From: Nonomuraea sp. SYSU D8015
Lineage (GTDB): Bacteria > Actinomycetota > Actinomycetes > Streptosporangiales > Streptosporangiaceae
Length of the DNA stretch: 64,000 nt
Direction of reading: 5' to 3'
NCBI RefSeq assembly: GCF_008065375.1
Contig: NZ_VJYI01000002.1
Location: forward strand, 496,001-560,000
Below the pieces are notes generated by a model that did no database searches, had not been told where the DNA came from, and was given only the letters and a program-made list of their open reading frames with translations. Shown in pieces: positions 43,638-53,013 of this stretch; the first letter of the stretch is position 1; each line of letters starts with the position of its first letter. The position numbers and the translations under genes were made by a program.

Positions 43638-45458
43638 TCAGTCCCGGACGGCGAAGCCGTCGCCCACGCAGGCGGCGAGCTGCAGGTAGGCGTCCCTGGT
43701 CGACTCCTGCAGGCGGTCCAGGTCGATCTCCGCGCCCTCCTCCAGGTGCGGGTCGTACGGCACCCGGATCACGGCGCGACACCTGGCGGCGAAGTGGGCC
43801 TCCAGCTTCTTGATGTCGACCGCCGACTTCGAGCGCGGCCGGACGCTGCACAGCACCACGGTCGCGTTCTTCACCAGATCGGCGTAGTGGTGGGCCTCCA
43901 GCCAGTCGAGCGTGGCCGAGGCGGCCCTGGCGCCGTCGACCGACGGCGAGCTGACCAGGACGATCTGGTCGGCGAGCCCGAGCACCCCGCCCATGGCGGA
44001 GTGGAGCAGGCCGGTGCCGCAGTCGGTGATGCAGATGGAGTAGAAGTTCTCCAGCACCTGGGAGACGGCCTGGTAGTCGGCGCCGCTGAACGCCTCGGAG
44101 ACCGACGGGTCGCGGTCGGAGGCCAGCACCTCCAGCCGGGAGGGCGCCTGCGAGGTGAACGCCCTGATGTCGACGTACCGCTTGACCTGGTCGCGCTCGT
44201 TGAGCAGGTCGCGCACGGTGGCCGAGGTCTCCAGGACGAGCTTGTCGGACAGTGTGCCCCGGTCGGGGTTGGCGTCGACGGCGATGACGCGGTCGCCGCG
44301 CATCTGCGCCAGCGTGGCGCCGAGGCCGACCGTGGTGGTGGTCTTGCCGACGCCGCCCTTCAGGCTCAGCACGGCCACACGGTGGTGTCCGGTGGTCACC
44401 GGGGTGCGAGCCCTGGCGATGAGCTCACGGCGGCGGCGCACCTCCGGCGGCTCGCCCGGCTTGATCCAGCCGCCCGACGCCTTGTAGACCAGGCGGCGCC
44501 AGCCCTTGGACGGGGCGTTACGCCGTCCGCGAAGCAGGGACTCCGGGTCGAGGCTGTCGGCGGTGGGCCGGCCGGTGACCGGCGGCCGCGGCGGGGCCGC
44601 GAACACCGGAACCGGGGCCGGACGGCGGCGCGGCCGGGGCGGCGGCGACGTGGGGATGTCGCGCTCCGCGGGCCGCCATTCCTGGTGTTCGGTCCACTGG
44701 GGACGCTCCGGCTTCTGCGGCGGCTCCGGACGTCGTTCGGCGGGCTCGGCCCGCTGCCGGGACTGGGCCGGCTCCTCCTTGGGGAGCGGCTCGGCCCATT
44801 TCGGGCGCTCGTTCCTGGGGAGGGTGTCGGCCCAGGCCTCTGTCTCCTCCTCCGCGGGCGCGGGGTCCTCCGCGCGGGCCGGCTCCTGGGCGGCCGGCGG
44901 CTCCTCGGCCGGGCGCGACCAGTCGGACGACGGCTCCTCGGCCGGGCGCGACCAGTCGGACGACGGCTCCTTGACCGGCCGGGTCCAGTCGGACGACGGC
45001 CACGAGGAGTCCTCTTCCTGAGTCTGCTCGGAGGTGTCCGCCTCGGCGGGAGGCGTGAACGACAACGCGTAGCTGTCGGTGTCGTCCGGGCGCGGCAGCG
45101 GCTTGAGCGGGGCGTGGAACGGGTCGTCAGCGCCGGTGCTCGGGGGCGGGCTCTTGGGCTCCTCCCTGGTGGCCGCCGTGTCGAGCCACTCCGCGGCCTC
45201 GCTCTCCGCCTCGGGAAAGTCCTCTGCCGCCTCCGGGCCGTACACGGAGTCGACGGCCGCGCGGAACAGCGGCGGCGTCGGCGTCTCGTGCTGCGTAGGG
45301 ACGAGCCGCCACGGGTCCTTGGGGTACGGCGAGGAGACCGGCTCGTCGGCGGATGCGGTCGAGGCGCTGACGGAAACCGGTGTCTCTTCCGTGTCCTTGA
45401 TCGCGTCCAGCCAGGCCAGCTGTTCCTCGAGAGATTCCTCTCGATCGTGTCTTGCCAC
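43638..45458 (-). CDS. EspI-like P-loop ATPase with Pro/Glu-rich N-terminus
   Basis: 606 aa. The N-terminal 300 residues are low-complexity, rich in Pro, Glu, Ser and Arg, with three near-exact copies of SSDWSRPAEEP. The C-terminal domain (about 345-606) is a SIMIBI/ParA ATPase: deviant Walker A SLKGGVGKTTTTVG, then IAVDANPDRGTL, and CITDCGTGLLHSAMGG. This architecture is that of EspI and similar proteins linked to type VII secretion or cell-pole organisation in actinobacteria. No ESX genes are next to it. The stop lies 1 nt after the convergent tRNA-Ser end. Confidence 0.8.
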   Translation of the reverse strand: MARHDREESLEEQLAWLDAIKDTEETPVSVSASTASADEPVSSPYPKDPWRLVPTQHETPTPPLFRAAVDSVYGPEAAEDFPEAESEAAEWLDTAATREEPKSPPPSTGADDPFHAPLKPLPRPDDTDSYALSFTPPAEADTSEQTQEEDSSWPSSDWTRPVKEPSSDWSRPAEEPSSDWSRPAEEPPAAQEPARAEDPAPAEEETEAWADTLPRNERPKWAEPLPKEEPAQSRQRAEPAERRPEPPQKPERPQWTEHQEWRPAERDIPTSPPPRPRRRPAPVPVFAAPPRPPVTGRPTADSLDPESLLRGRRNAPSKGWRRLVYKASGGWIKPGEPPEVRRRRELIARARTPVTTGHHRVAVLSLKGGVGKTTTTVGLGATLAQMRGDRVIAVDANPDRGTLSDKLVLETSATVRDLLNERDQVKRYVDIRAFTSQAPSRLEVLASDRDPSVSEAFSGADYQAVSQVLENFYSICITDCGTGLLHSAMGGVLGLADQIVLVSSPSVDGARAASATLDWLEAHHYADLVKNATVVLCSVRPRSKSAVDIKKLEAHFAARCRAVIRVPYDPHLEEGAEIDLDRLQESTRDAYLQLAACVGDGFAVRD

Positions 45459-45572
45459 CGTGTTCCCCCTCGGGTGGGTCTAAAGGGGCAGCAAATACCT
45501 TGCAGAGTAACGCCACGGGTTGCCGAGGAGCCCGGCAACCCACAACTTCTTTGCCCGGCTACCGTGGTTCGC

Positions 45573-46529
45573 ATGCGAGCCATTGAGATCACCGAGCCCG
45601 GAGGGCCAGAGGTGCTGGAGTGGCGCGAGGTGCCGGAGCCGCGTGTCGAGCGCGGTGACGTGCTCATCGACGTGGCCGCCTCTGCGGTCAATCGCGCCGA
45701 CGTCCTGCAACGCAACGGATTCTACGACCCTCCGCCCGGTTCGCCGCCGTACCCGGGGCTGGAGGTCTCCGGTGTGGTGGCCGAGGTCGGCGCGGACGTC
45801 GAGCACTTCCAGGTCGGGGACCAGGTGTGCGCCCTGCTGGCCGGCGGCGGTTACGCCGAGCGCGTAGCGGTGCCGTGGCAGCAGGTGATGCCGGTGCCGG
45901 ACGGCGTGTCGCTGCCCGTCGCGGCGGCGCTGCCGGAGGCGGTCTGCACGGTCTGGTCCAACGTGTTCATGGTCGGACGGCTGCGCAAGGGCGAGACGCT
46001 GCTGGTCCACGGCGGGGCCAGCGGGGTGGGAACGTTCGCCGTCCAGCTCGCCAAGGCCCTCGGCTCGCACGTGGTCGCCACCGTCGGCACGGCGGCGAAG
46101 GCCGAGCGCGTCCGTCAGCTCGGCGCCGACGAGGTGGTCAACTACCGCGAGGAGGACTTCGCCGAGAAGGTGAAGGCCGACGTCATCCTCGACATCATGG
46201 GCGCCAAATACCTCGCGGGAAACGTCCGGGCGCTCCGCTCCGGCGGCCGGCTGGTGGTCATCGGGCTGCAGGGCGGCCGCAAGGCCGAGCTCGACCTCGG
46301 CGCGCTGCTCGCCAAGCGCGCCTCCGTCCACGGCACCACGCTGCGCGCGCGGCCGGTGGAGGAGAAGGGCGCCATCGTCCGCAGCGTCGTCGACAACGTG
46401 TGGCCGCTGGTCGCGGCCGGTGCGGTGCGTCCGGTGGTACACGCCGAAGTCCCCATGCCGGAAGCGGGCGAAGCACACCGTATGTTGGATTCGGGGGAGC
46501 ACGTCGGCAAGATCCTGCTAGTACGGTGA
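45573..46529 (+). CDS. NAD(P)H:quinone oxidoreductase, zinc-less MDR family
   Basis: 318 aa from ATG 45573; a long open frame upstream is only the shadow of the ATPase gene. QOR features: AVNRADVLQRNGFYDPPPG, YPGLEVSGVVAEVG, nucleotide site VHGGASGVGTFAVQLAKALG, then GADEVVNYREEDF. It lacks the zinc ligands of alcohol dehydrogenases. It most resembles PIG3/QorB-type enzymes that reduce quinones one electron at a time. The bpa gene follows 5 nt later. Confidence 0.9.
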   Translation: MRAIEITEPGGPEVLEWREVPEPRVERGDVLIDVAASAVNRADVLQRNGFYDPPPGSPPYPGLEVSGVVAEVGADVEHFQVGDQVCALLAGGGYAERVAVPWQQVMPVPDGVSLPVAAALPEAVCTVWSNVFMVGRLRKGETLLVHGGASGVGTFAVQLAKALGSHVVATVGTAAKAERVRQLGADEVVNYREEDFAEKVKADVILDIMGAKYLAGNVRALRSGGRLVVIGLQGGRKAELDLGALLAKRASVHGTTLRARPVEEKGAIVRSVVDNVWPLVAAGAVRPVVHAEVPMPEAGEAHRMLDSGEHVGKILLVR

Positions 46530-46534
46530 GACAT

Positions 46535-47053
46535 ATGAATGCTGAGGAGAACAACACCCCCCACATCGTGGTGGTGGGCCCCGACTTCCAAGGAGGTCAG
46601 GGCGATAACGGCGACGAGGACCGCTCAGTCACCAACCTGGTCGAGCAGCCCGCCAAGGTGATGCGCATCGGCAGCATGATCAGGCAGCTCTTGGAGGAGG
46701 TGCGCGCGGCCCCTCTCGACGAGGCCAGCCGCAAGCGGTTGAAGGAGATCCACGCCTCGTCCATCAAGGAGCTCGAGGACGGCTTGGCGCCCGAGCTGGT
46801 CGACGAGCTGGAGCGGTTGTCCCTGCCCTTCACCGACGACAACGGAGCGCCGCCGAGCGAGGCCGAGCTGCGCATCGCGCACGCCCAGCTGGTCGGCTGG
46901 CTTGAGGGGTTGTTCCACGGCATCCAGACCACGCTGTTCGCGCAGCAGATGGCCGCGCGTGCCCAGCTTGAGCAGATGCGCCGGGCGCTGCCCGGAGTGC
47001 CGCACGGCGACGAGCAGCAGCGGCCGCCGGGCGGCTCGGGGCCATACCTCTAG
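46535..47053 (+). CDS. bpa: bacterial proteasome activator
   Basis: 172 aa, matching Bpa/PafE (DUF2587). The helical core MIRQLLEEVRAAPLDEASRK is followed by LKEIHASSIKELEDGL and VDELERLSLPF. The C-terminus GSGPYL is the HbYX-type tail that docks into the 20S proteasome alpha ring. Bpa forms a dodecameric ring that opens the proteasome for unfolded proteins independently of ATP and Pup. Strongly supports an actinobacterial host. Stop overlaps the convergent HAD gene by 4 nt. Confidence 0.94.
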   Translation: MNAEENNTPHIVVVGPDFQGGQGDNGDEDRSVTNLVEQPAKVMRIGSMIRQLLEEVRAAPLDEASRKRLKEIHASSIKELEDGLAPELVDELERLSLPFTDDNGAPPSEAELRIAHAQLVGWLEGLFHGIQTTLFAQQMAARAQLEQMRRALPGVPHGDEQQRPPGGSGPYL

Positions 47054-47850
47054 AAGAGCGTCTCCAGCACCTGCGCGACGCCGTCGTCGTTGTTGGCGGC
47101 GGTCACGTGGTCGACCGCCGCGAGCACGGCCGGGTGCGCGTTGGCGACCGCGTACGACGTGCCTGCCCAGCTCAACATGGGCAGGTCGTTCGGCATGTCA
47201 CCGAACGCGATCGCCTGCGAGGGCTTGATCCCGTGCTCCGCGGCGAGCGCCGCCAGGGCAGTCGCCTTGGTCACGCCCTGCGCGCTCATCTCGATGAGGC
47301 CTCTGCTGCTGGAGTGCGTGGCGGTCACCAGGTGCCCGACCAGCTCGTGCACGACGGCCTGCAGCTCGTCCGCCCCCATGCTCGGGTGCAGGGCCAGCAG
47401 CTTGGCGCACGGGCGCCCCGTCACCGACTCGACACACACCGCTCCCGCGATGCCCTTACGGTCGAGGCCGCCGAGGAGGAAATCGGACTCATGCGCAAAA
47501 CCTGCTTCATACTCGACCGAAAATACGAGACCGGACACGTTCGCTCTTAGCTGAGCGACGACTTCCTCCAGTACGTCGACCGCGATGAGGTGAGATTCCA
47601 CTATCCGCTCGGTATGGAGGTCGTAGATCAGGGCCCCATTCGCACAGATTGCGAGCCCGTGGTGACGTACCGCACTCGCCACCCCTCCCATCCATCGGGG
47701 CGGCCGCCCGGTCACGAACACCAGCACGGCGCCCGCTGCCTCGGCCTTCGCGAAGGCCGCGACCGTACGGGGAGACACGGTTCCGTCCGTGCGCAACGCG
47801 GTGCCGTCGAGGTCGGTGGCCACTAGACGGGGCGCGGGATGGCTCTGCAT
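47050..47850 (-). CDS. HAD-superfamily Cof-type phosphatase
   Basis: 266 aa from ATG 47850. HAD motifs: LVATDLDGTAL (nucleophile Asp), VFVTGRPPRWM (motif II), ALAALAAEHGIKPSQ with Lys for motif III, and IAFGDMPNDLPML (motif IV). The C2B cap lies between motifs II and III. Cof-type enzymes dephosphorylate sugar phosphates, PLP or other small phosphates. Monocistronic. Confidence 0.9.
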   Translation of the reverse strand: MQSHPAPRLVATDLDGTALRTDGTVSPRTVAAFAKAEAAGAVLVFVTGRPPRWMGGVASAVRHHGLAICANGALIYDLHTERIVESHLIAVDVLEEVVAQLRANVSGLVFSVEYEAGFAHESDFLLGGLDRKGIAGAVCVESVTGRPCAKLLALHPSMGADELQAVVHELVGHLVTATHSSSRGLIEMSAQGVTKATALAALAAEHGIKPSQAIAFGDMPNDLPMLSWAGTSYAVANAHPAVLAAVDHVTAANNDDGVAQVLETLF

Positions 47851-48073
47851 AACAGGTTCCAGTTTGCCCGGTGATGCCGCGTGACAGAAATCTTCCATGG
47901 GACGGGAACACCAACGGTCCAGAATGGTGTTAGATGGGTTGGCGTTGTATTAGCTGATCCCGTAGTGAAAACCAGCATGACTTTGTCTGAGCCACCCCGG
48001 GTTGCTGCTGTACGACACACCGGGACCCACGAGGTGTGGGTCCCATAGATTCACATCCTGAGGGAGAGCTTTT

Positions 48074-48277
48074 ATGGCTCAGGGAACCGTCAAGTGGTTC
48101 AACGCCGAAAAGGGCTTCGGCTTCATCGCCCCGGACGGCGGTGCGCCGGACGTGTTCGTTCACTTCTCCGAGATCGTCGGCAGTGGCTACCGCAGCCTTG
48201 AAGACGGCCAGCGGGTCGAGTTCGAGATCACGCAGGGCCAGAAGGGGCCGCAGGCCTCGCAGGTCCGCTCCATCTGA
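48074..48277 (+). CDS. cspA: cold-shock protein
   Basis: 67 aa. Nearly canonical: [16 protein letters not shown] holds RNP1 (KGFGFI), and VFVHFSEI holds RNP2. A strong GGGAGAG ribosome site is 7 nt upstream. It binds single-stranded nucleic acid and melts RNA structure. An unusually clean intergenic region of more than 200 nt precedes it, as expected for a long regulated leader. Terminator downstream. Confidence 0.96.
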   Translation: MAQGTVKWFNAEKGFGFIAPDGGAPDVFVHFSEIVGSGYRSLEDGQRVEFEITQGQKGPQASQVRSI

Positions 48278-48303
48278 CCTGTAGTTAGCAGTAGTTGGCA
48301 ACT

Positions 48304-48345
48304 GAGACCGGGGTCCGCTCCCAGCGGGCCTCGGTCTTCTGCTTG
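48304..48345 (+). terminator. terminator of the cold-shock gene
   Basis: GAGACCG...CGGTCTTC with inner pairs (GG-CCGCT/AGCGG-CC) forms a long stem 26 nt after the cspA stop, followed by T-rich TCTTCTGCTT. Confidence 0.8.
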
Positions 48346-48386
48346 TGTCAGGTTGGTCACGGGACGGGCGCCTCCCGAACCGCCGG

Positions 48387-49823
48387 ATGGTCCATGCCGT
48401 CGATCCCTACATGAGGAACGCGTGGTTATGTCATCCCGTGACCGTTGCCGGGGTGATCGTGCTCCTGGTCAACGACCACCTGCTCAAGCAGGTCTGGCCC
48501 GGGTTCGTGACGGGCAAGCTCAGCGACGTGGCCGGCCTCGTCGTGGCGCCCGCGCTGCTGGCCCTGCTCCTGTGGCGGCGCGCCGATCTCGCCGCCACCA
48601 TCCTGACGGGAGTGCTCTTCGCGCTCGTGAAAACGACGGAGACGGGCGCTGAGGTCGCCTCCCATGTCTGGACCCTCGTGGCGGGCCCTTCGCGCGTCCT
48701 GGCCGATCCCACGGACCTGCTGGCCCTGCCCGCGCTCGGCCTGGCCTGGTGGGTACGCCACCGCACCCTCACATCCGCCTCCTCGGCCCGGTGGCGGATC
48801 ATCGTGGCGATGCCGCTGGCCGTCCTCGCGGTAACCGCGACCGCCGCGGCCCCTCCACCGCCCTCCGCCGCCTCCGTCGAGGTGAAGGACGGCCGGATCA
48901 CCGTGTACGACGACGTCACCGGCACCTGGTGGGTCTCCGACGACAGGGCCGCCACCTGGTCCGAGAGAACCGGCGCCGCCTCTGCGGACATGATCGACGA
49001 CACCCCGCCGGCGGGTCGGACCGACGCGTGCGTCCCCTACCAGGCCACGCGCTGCTACCGGCTGGTGCCCGGGGAGATGGCCGTCCAGCAGTCCGACGAC
49101 GGCGGCAAGACCTGGAGTCTGTCGTGGTCGGCGTCCGCGGACGACCGCGAGCGCCTCGTCAGGCGGTACGGCGACGATGCCTCACTGAGCTCGCAGAGCC
49201 TGGCCGTGCTGGGCTGGCGCGGTGGCCACGTCGTGGTCGTCGCGAACGGCCCTGACGGCATCCTGGTCCGCGACGAGGCGGGCACGTGGCGCCGCGTCGG
49301 CTGGCCGGGCCAGGGCGAGACCAGGGAGGTCGACCTCGGCCCGGAGATCATCATGGCGTTCTTCCTGGCCGGATGCATGCTGTTCGGCGCCGCCGGGGCC
49401 GGGCTGCGCGAATACAGCCGCACGTATCTGGGAGTCGCGACGGCCACCTGCCTGAGCTTCGCGGGCGCGGCCTACTCGAACGCTCCCATCGGCTCCGGCG
49501 AATACATGCCCTTCTTCGACACCATGGGGTTCCTGCTCAGACTCAACGGCGTCATCGTGGTCCCCACGGGGTTCGTGGTGTGCCTCGTGCTGCTCTGCGT
49601 AGGACGGGCCCGGCCCGTGCCGGTGGCCGTCGGGGTGCTGGGCGCGCCGCTGGCCGGTCTGGCCGTCTACCTGCCCTTCCGCGGCTGGGCGGAGGGCACG
49701 CCCGGGCCCTACTGGGTGGCCGTCGCGCTGGCGGCGCTGCTGACCGGCCTGGTGCTGCTGGCGGGCATCGCCCTCATCAGAGGGGACGCCCGCCGGGCGG
49801 ACGGCGCTACCAGGCCGGACTGA
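48387..49823 (+). CDS. membrane protein with extracellular BNR-like repeat region
   Basis: 478 aa; ATG 48387 is a likely start but has no clear ribosome site. Three to four membrane segments come first (VAGVIVLLVNDHLL, VVAPALLALLLW, TILTGVLFALV, IIVAMPLAVLAVTATAAA). A central soluble part has Asp-box-like repeats (WWVSDDRAATWS, QQSDDGGKTWSLS). Further helices follow from about residue 330 (FFLAGCMLFGAAGAG, VVCLVLLCVG, VAVALAALLTGLVLLAG). Function unknown; possibly a surface sensor. Confidence 0.7.
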   Translation: MVHAVDPYMRNAWLCHPVTVAGVIVLLVNDHLLKQVWPGFVTGKLSDVAGLVVAPALLALLLWRRADLAATILTGVLFALVKTTETGAEVASHVWTLVAGPSRVLADPTDLLALPALGLAWWVRHRTLTSASSARWRIIVAMPLAVLAVTATAAAPPPPSAASVEVKDGRITVYDDVTGTWWVSDDRAATWSERTGAASADMIDDTPPAGRTDACVPYQATRCYRLVPGEMAVQQSDDGGKTWSLSWSASADDRERLVRRYGDDASLSSQSLAVLGWRGGHVVVVANGPDGILVRDEAGTWRRVGWPGQGETREVDLGPEIIMAFFLAGCMLFGAAGAGLREYSRTYLGVATATCLSFAGAAYSNAPIGSGEYMPFFDTMGFLLRLNGVIVVPTGFVVCLVLLCVGRARPVPVAVGVLGAPLAGLAVYLPFRGWAEGTPGPYWVAVALAALLTGLVLLAGIALIRGDARRADGATRPD

Positions 49824-49831
49824 GCACTGCG

Positions 49832-51094
49832 CTACTTGGCCGGAGTGAGCACGTCGAGCCCCACGTACGGGCGCAACGCCTGGGGAACCACCACAGAGCC
49901 GTCGGCCTGCTGGTGGTTTTCCAGGATCGCCACGATCCAGCGGGTCGTGGCGAGCGTACCGTTGAGCGTGGCCAGATGGCGCGGCTTGCCGTCCTTGTCG
50001 CGGTAGCGGGCGCCGAGCCTGCGGGCCTGGAACTCGGTGCAGTTGGAGGTCGAGGTCAGCTCGCGGTAGCGGCCCTGGGTGGGGATCCACGCCTCGCAGT
50101 CGAACTTGCGGGCGGCCGACATGCCGAGGTCGCCCGCCGCCGTGTCGATGATGCGGTAGGGCACCTCGATCTTGGCCAGCATCTCCTTCTCCCAGGCGAG
50201 CAGGCGCTGGTGCTCCTCGTGGGCGTCCTCGGGCCGCACGTACGAGAACATCTCGACCTTGTCGAACTGGTGGACCCGGATGATGCCCCTCGTGTCCTTG
50301 CCGTACGAGCCCGCCTCACGGCGGAAGCACGACGACCAGCCCGCGTAGCGCAACGGCAGCGCGTCGGCGTCGATGATCTCCTGGGCGTGGTAGCCGGCCA
50401 GCGACACCTCCGAGGTGCCGACCAGGTAGAGGTCGTCGTCGGGGAGGCGGTAGATCTCCTTGTCGTGGGCGACGTGGAAACCGGTGCCCTGCATGGTCTC
50501 CGGCTTCACCAGCACCGGCGTGATCATCGGCGTGAACCCGGCCTCGATCGCCTGCTGCATCGCCATGTTGAGCAGGCCCAGCTGCAGGCGGGCGCCGACG
50601 CCCTTGAGGAAGAAGAACCGCGCGCCGGACACCTTGGCGCCCCGCTCCATGTCGATGGCGTCGAGCGCCTCGCCCAGCTCCACGTGGTCCTTGGGCTCGA
50701 AGTCGAACTCGCGCGGCTCGCCGTGGGTCTCCAGGACCACGTAGTCGTCCTCGCCGCCGGGGGGCGCACCCTCCTCGACGATGTTGGGGACCGATTGGAG
50801 CAGCTCGTCGAGCTCCGCCCCGAGCTTCTCCGCCTCCGCCTCGGCCGCCTTGACCTGGCTCGCGAGGTCCTTGGCCCGCTGGAGCAGCGCGGTCTTCTCC
50901 TCGCCCTGCGCCTTGGAGACCGACTTGCCCATGCTCTTCTGCTCGGCGCGCATGGACTCGAACGAGGTCAGCGCGGATCGGCGGCGCTCGTCGAGGTCGA
51001 GCAGCGTGTCGACGACGGCGTCGTCCTCACCGCGGGCACGCTGCGACGCCCGGAGCCGGTCGGGATCCTCACGAAGGGTACGCAGGTCAATCAC
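49832..51094 (-). CDS. serS: seryl-tRNA synthetase
   Basis: 420 aa from GTG 51094 ([11 protein letters not shown]). A long antiparallel coiled-coil arm (about 30-110) precedes the class II core: [14 protein letters not shown], motif 2 [19 protein letters not shown], motif 3 [17 protein letters not shown]. It charges tRNA-Ser and tRNA-Sec with serine. It ends 8 nt from the convergent membrane gene. Normal bacterial length and motifs. Confidence 0.96.
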   Translation of the reverse strand: MIDLRTLREDPDRLRASQRARGEDDAVVDTLLDLDERRRSALTSFESMRAEQKSMGKSVSKAQGEEKTALLQRAKDLASQVKAAEAEAEKLGAELDELLQSVPNIVEEGAPPGGEDDYVVLETHGEPREFDFEPKDHVELGEALDAIDMERGAKVSGARFFFLKGVGARLQLGLLNMAMQQAIEAGFTPMITPVLVKPETMQGTGFHVAHDKEIYRLPDDDLYLVGTSEVSLAGYHAQEIIDADALPLRYAGWSSCFRREAGSYGKDTRGIIRVHQFDKVEMFSYVRPEDAHEEHQRLLAWEKEMLAKIEVPYRIIDTAAGDLGMSAARKFDCEAWIPTQGRYRELTSTSNCTEFQARRLGARYRDKDGKPRHLATLNGTLATTRWIVAILENHQQADGSVVVPQALRPYVGLDVLTPAK

Positions 51095-51505
51095 AAGGGA
51101 AAGGCTACCGGCGCTCAGCAGCGCCCCGCCCCCGATTTCCACCGCCCACGGACACCCCTGCCCTCGCCCGCGACCCGCCCCCTCGAACCGCCGCCCCCCG
51201 AACCGACTCCCGGACCCGCCTGCTTCACGCACTCAACCTGTGCGCCCGTCACGTCCGCCAGGTTGCCCACCACACGCGTTGCGCCGAACACCACCGCACC
51301 CCAGCCCACCGACCCGGCGCCGGGAAGTCCCGGGCCAGGGCGAGCGGATCCGCGCCTGGCCGCCCCAACCCCTCGTCCGCGCCTGGCCGCCCCAGCCGCG
51401 TCCGCGCCTGGCTGCCCTAGTCTGAGGAGGCGGCGCTCGCAGGCCGCCGCCCTCTCCCTGAGATCGACTCGGGGCGAAGAGTTGACCGAAGCTCGTGGGG
51501 GGCGA
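51095..51505. other. no gene; GC-rich low-complexity spacer
   Basis: 411 nt between pheA and serS. It contains short direct repeats: CGCGCCTGGC(C/T)GCCC occurs three times between about 51350 and 51420. The promoter of serS must lie at its left end. No coding signal. Confidence 0.5.
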
Positions 51506-52426
51506 TCAGACCTGACCGGCGCGGATGCGTGCGAGCCACTCCCCCGCCTCGGCGAACTCGGCGTCGGCCGTCCCCCGCTTGATCTGCGGTGCGATCCCGT
51601 CCGCCCGCGGGTAGCTGCCGAGGAAGCGCACCTCGCCGCAGATCCGGTGGAGGCCGGAGATGGCCTCGCCGACCCGGGCGTCGGCCACGTGCCCCTCGAA
51701 GTCGAAGTGGAAGAAGTAGCGCCCGATCCCGTCACCGGTCGGCCGCGACTCGATGCGCGTCAGGTTGACCCCGCGCACGGAGAACTCGGTCAGCATCTCC
51801 AGCAACGCGCCCGGGTGGTCGTCGGCCAGGAACACGACCAGCGTGGTGCGGTCGGAGCCGGTCGGCTCGGGGAGCGGCCCGGGACGGCTCACCCTGACGA
51901 ACCTGGTCACGGTGTCGGACCTGTCGCCGATGTCTGTGGCCAGCTCCACCAGCCCGTAGTGCTCGCCGGCGATGCGGGCGGCGATGGCGGCGTCGTACGG
52001 AGACCCCGGCAGCGACACCTCCTGGGCCGCGGCCGCCGTCGAGGGCGCGGCCACCACGACCGCGTCCGGCAGCTCGCGCGAGATGAAGGCGCGGCACTGG
52101 GTGATGGCCGCCGGATGCGTGTAGACCCGCTTGATGTGCGGGATCTCGGTGTCGGGCCGGGCCAGCAGCGAGAACTGCACGGGCAGCAGCAGCTCGGCCG
52201 TGATCAGCAACGGCTCGCCCCAGGCGAACTCGTCGAGGGTCGTGGTGATCGCGCCCTCGATGGAGTTTTCCAGCGGGACCACGGCCCCGTCGGCCTCCCC
52301 CGTGCGGGCGGCGTTGAGCGCGGCGCTCACCGTGGCGCAGGGCAACCGCTCGGCGGTGGGGTCGAGGAGCCGAAGGGCTTCTTCGGTGAAGGTCCCTTCC
52401 GGTCCGAGATAGGCGAGTCTGGGCAT
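51506..52426 (-). CDS. pheA: prephenate dehydratase with ACT domain
   Basis: 306 aa, full length. Start AYLGPEGTFTEEAL, then PLENSIEGAITTTLDEFAWG, and the catalytic TDIGDRSDTVTRF. The ACT regulatory domain follows (TTLVVFLADDHPGALLEMLT, ...LTRIESRPTG, GRYFFHFDFEGH), the site of phenylalanine feedback. It converts prephenate to phenylpyruvate. Monofunctional, as in most actinobacteria. Confidence 0.96.
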   Translation of the reverse strand: MPRLAYLGPEGTFTEEALRLLDPTAERLPCATVSAALNAARTGEADGAVVPLENSIEGAITTTLDEFAWGEPLLITAELLLPVQFSLLARPDTEIPHIKRVYTHPAAITQCRAFISRELPDAVVVAAPSTAAAAQEVSLPGSPYDAAIAARIAGEHYGLVELATDIGDRSDTVTRFVRVSRPGPLPEPTGSDRTTLVVFLADDHPGALLEMLTEFSVRGVNLTRIESRPTGDGIGRYFFHFDFEGHVADARVGEAISGLHRICGEVRFLGSYPRADGIAPQIKRGTADAEFAEAGEWLARIRAGQV

Positions 52427-52571
52427 GCATCAAGGGTATCCGCAGGTCGCAGCGTGCGCGCGGCCTTTCCTGACCTGCGGCGATCCCGGCGCCCGGCCCA
52501 ACGCCCGGTACGGGCGCGGGGACCAGCACGGCCTGCGAACAGAGCGAGCCCGGCTCCCGGCACAACTCCGG

Positions 52572-52991
52572 TTAGAGCGTTCCAGACGCCCGGCACGGGA
52601 CCAGTGGCCCTAGACCCAGCCGGGCGGCGCGCACCGCCTCTTCCTCCTCCGGCGACAGCGGCTGCTGCCCCTTCCCGCCCACGATGGGCCGCACGTAGGT
52701 ACGGGTCTCGCTCTGACCGTTGATCGAGGTCAGGACGATGCCGTCGCCCAGCCCGTTGATCATCGCGATCGAGAACGACAACCGCCCCGACATCTCCGAG
52801 AGGGCGTCGTAGCGGCAGACGGCCACATCCCTGATGGCCTTGAGATCGCCCATGCCCTCGGCGGTCTGTCTGGCCAGCCTCCGCTGGCAGTCCTCCACCG
52901 CGGCCCTGGCTTGACGGAGCGCCAGATAACCGATCATTACGCCACTGACCCCGGCGACGACGCCCACGATGACCCATGTGGTAACGAGCAC
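52572..52991 (-). CDS. DUF4446 protein with one membrane helix
   Basis: 139 aa. An N-terminal helix (WVIVGVVAGVSGVMIGYLAL) anchors it; then AVEDCQRRLARQTAEG and the family block AVCRYDALSEMSGRLSFSIA followed by GDGIVLTSINGQSETRTYVR. That block defines DUF4446. Function unknown. It is 22 nt upstream of the GT87 gene's last codons on the same strand but reads into it, so co-transcription with that gene is possible. Confidence 0.85.
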   Translation of the reverse strand: MLVTTWVIVGVVAGVSGVMIGYLALRQARAAVEDCQRRLARQTAEGMGDLKAIRDVAVCRYDALSEMSGRLSFSIAMINGLGDGIVLTSINGQSETRTYVRPIVGGKGQQPLSPEEEEAVRAARLGLGPLVPCRASGTL

Positions 52992-53013
52992 GGCACAGAG
53001 GGTAATGGCTGAG

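Noticed and set aside
44899..44997. CRISPR array
   Set aside because: The repeats are contiguous 33-nt coding units without spacers.
43746..45572. Upstream extension of the quinone oxidoreductase frame (927 codons in total)
   Set aside because: The first 600 codons are antisense to the EspI-like gene and low-complexity; the family start is the ATG at 45573.
49286..52723. 1145-codon plus frame across serS and pheA
   Set aside because: A continuous shadow of high-GC minus-strand genes; the composition is Arg/Gly/Ala/Val without domains.
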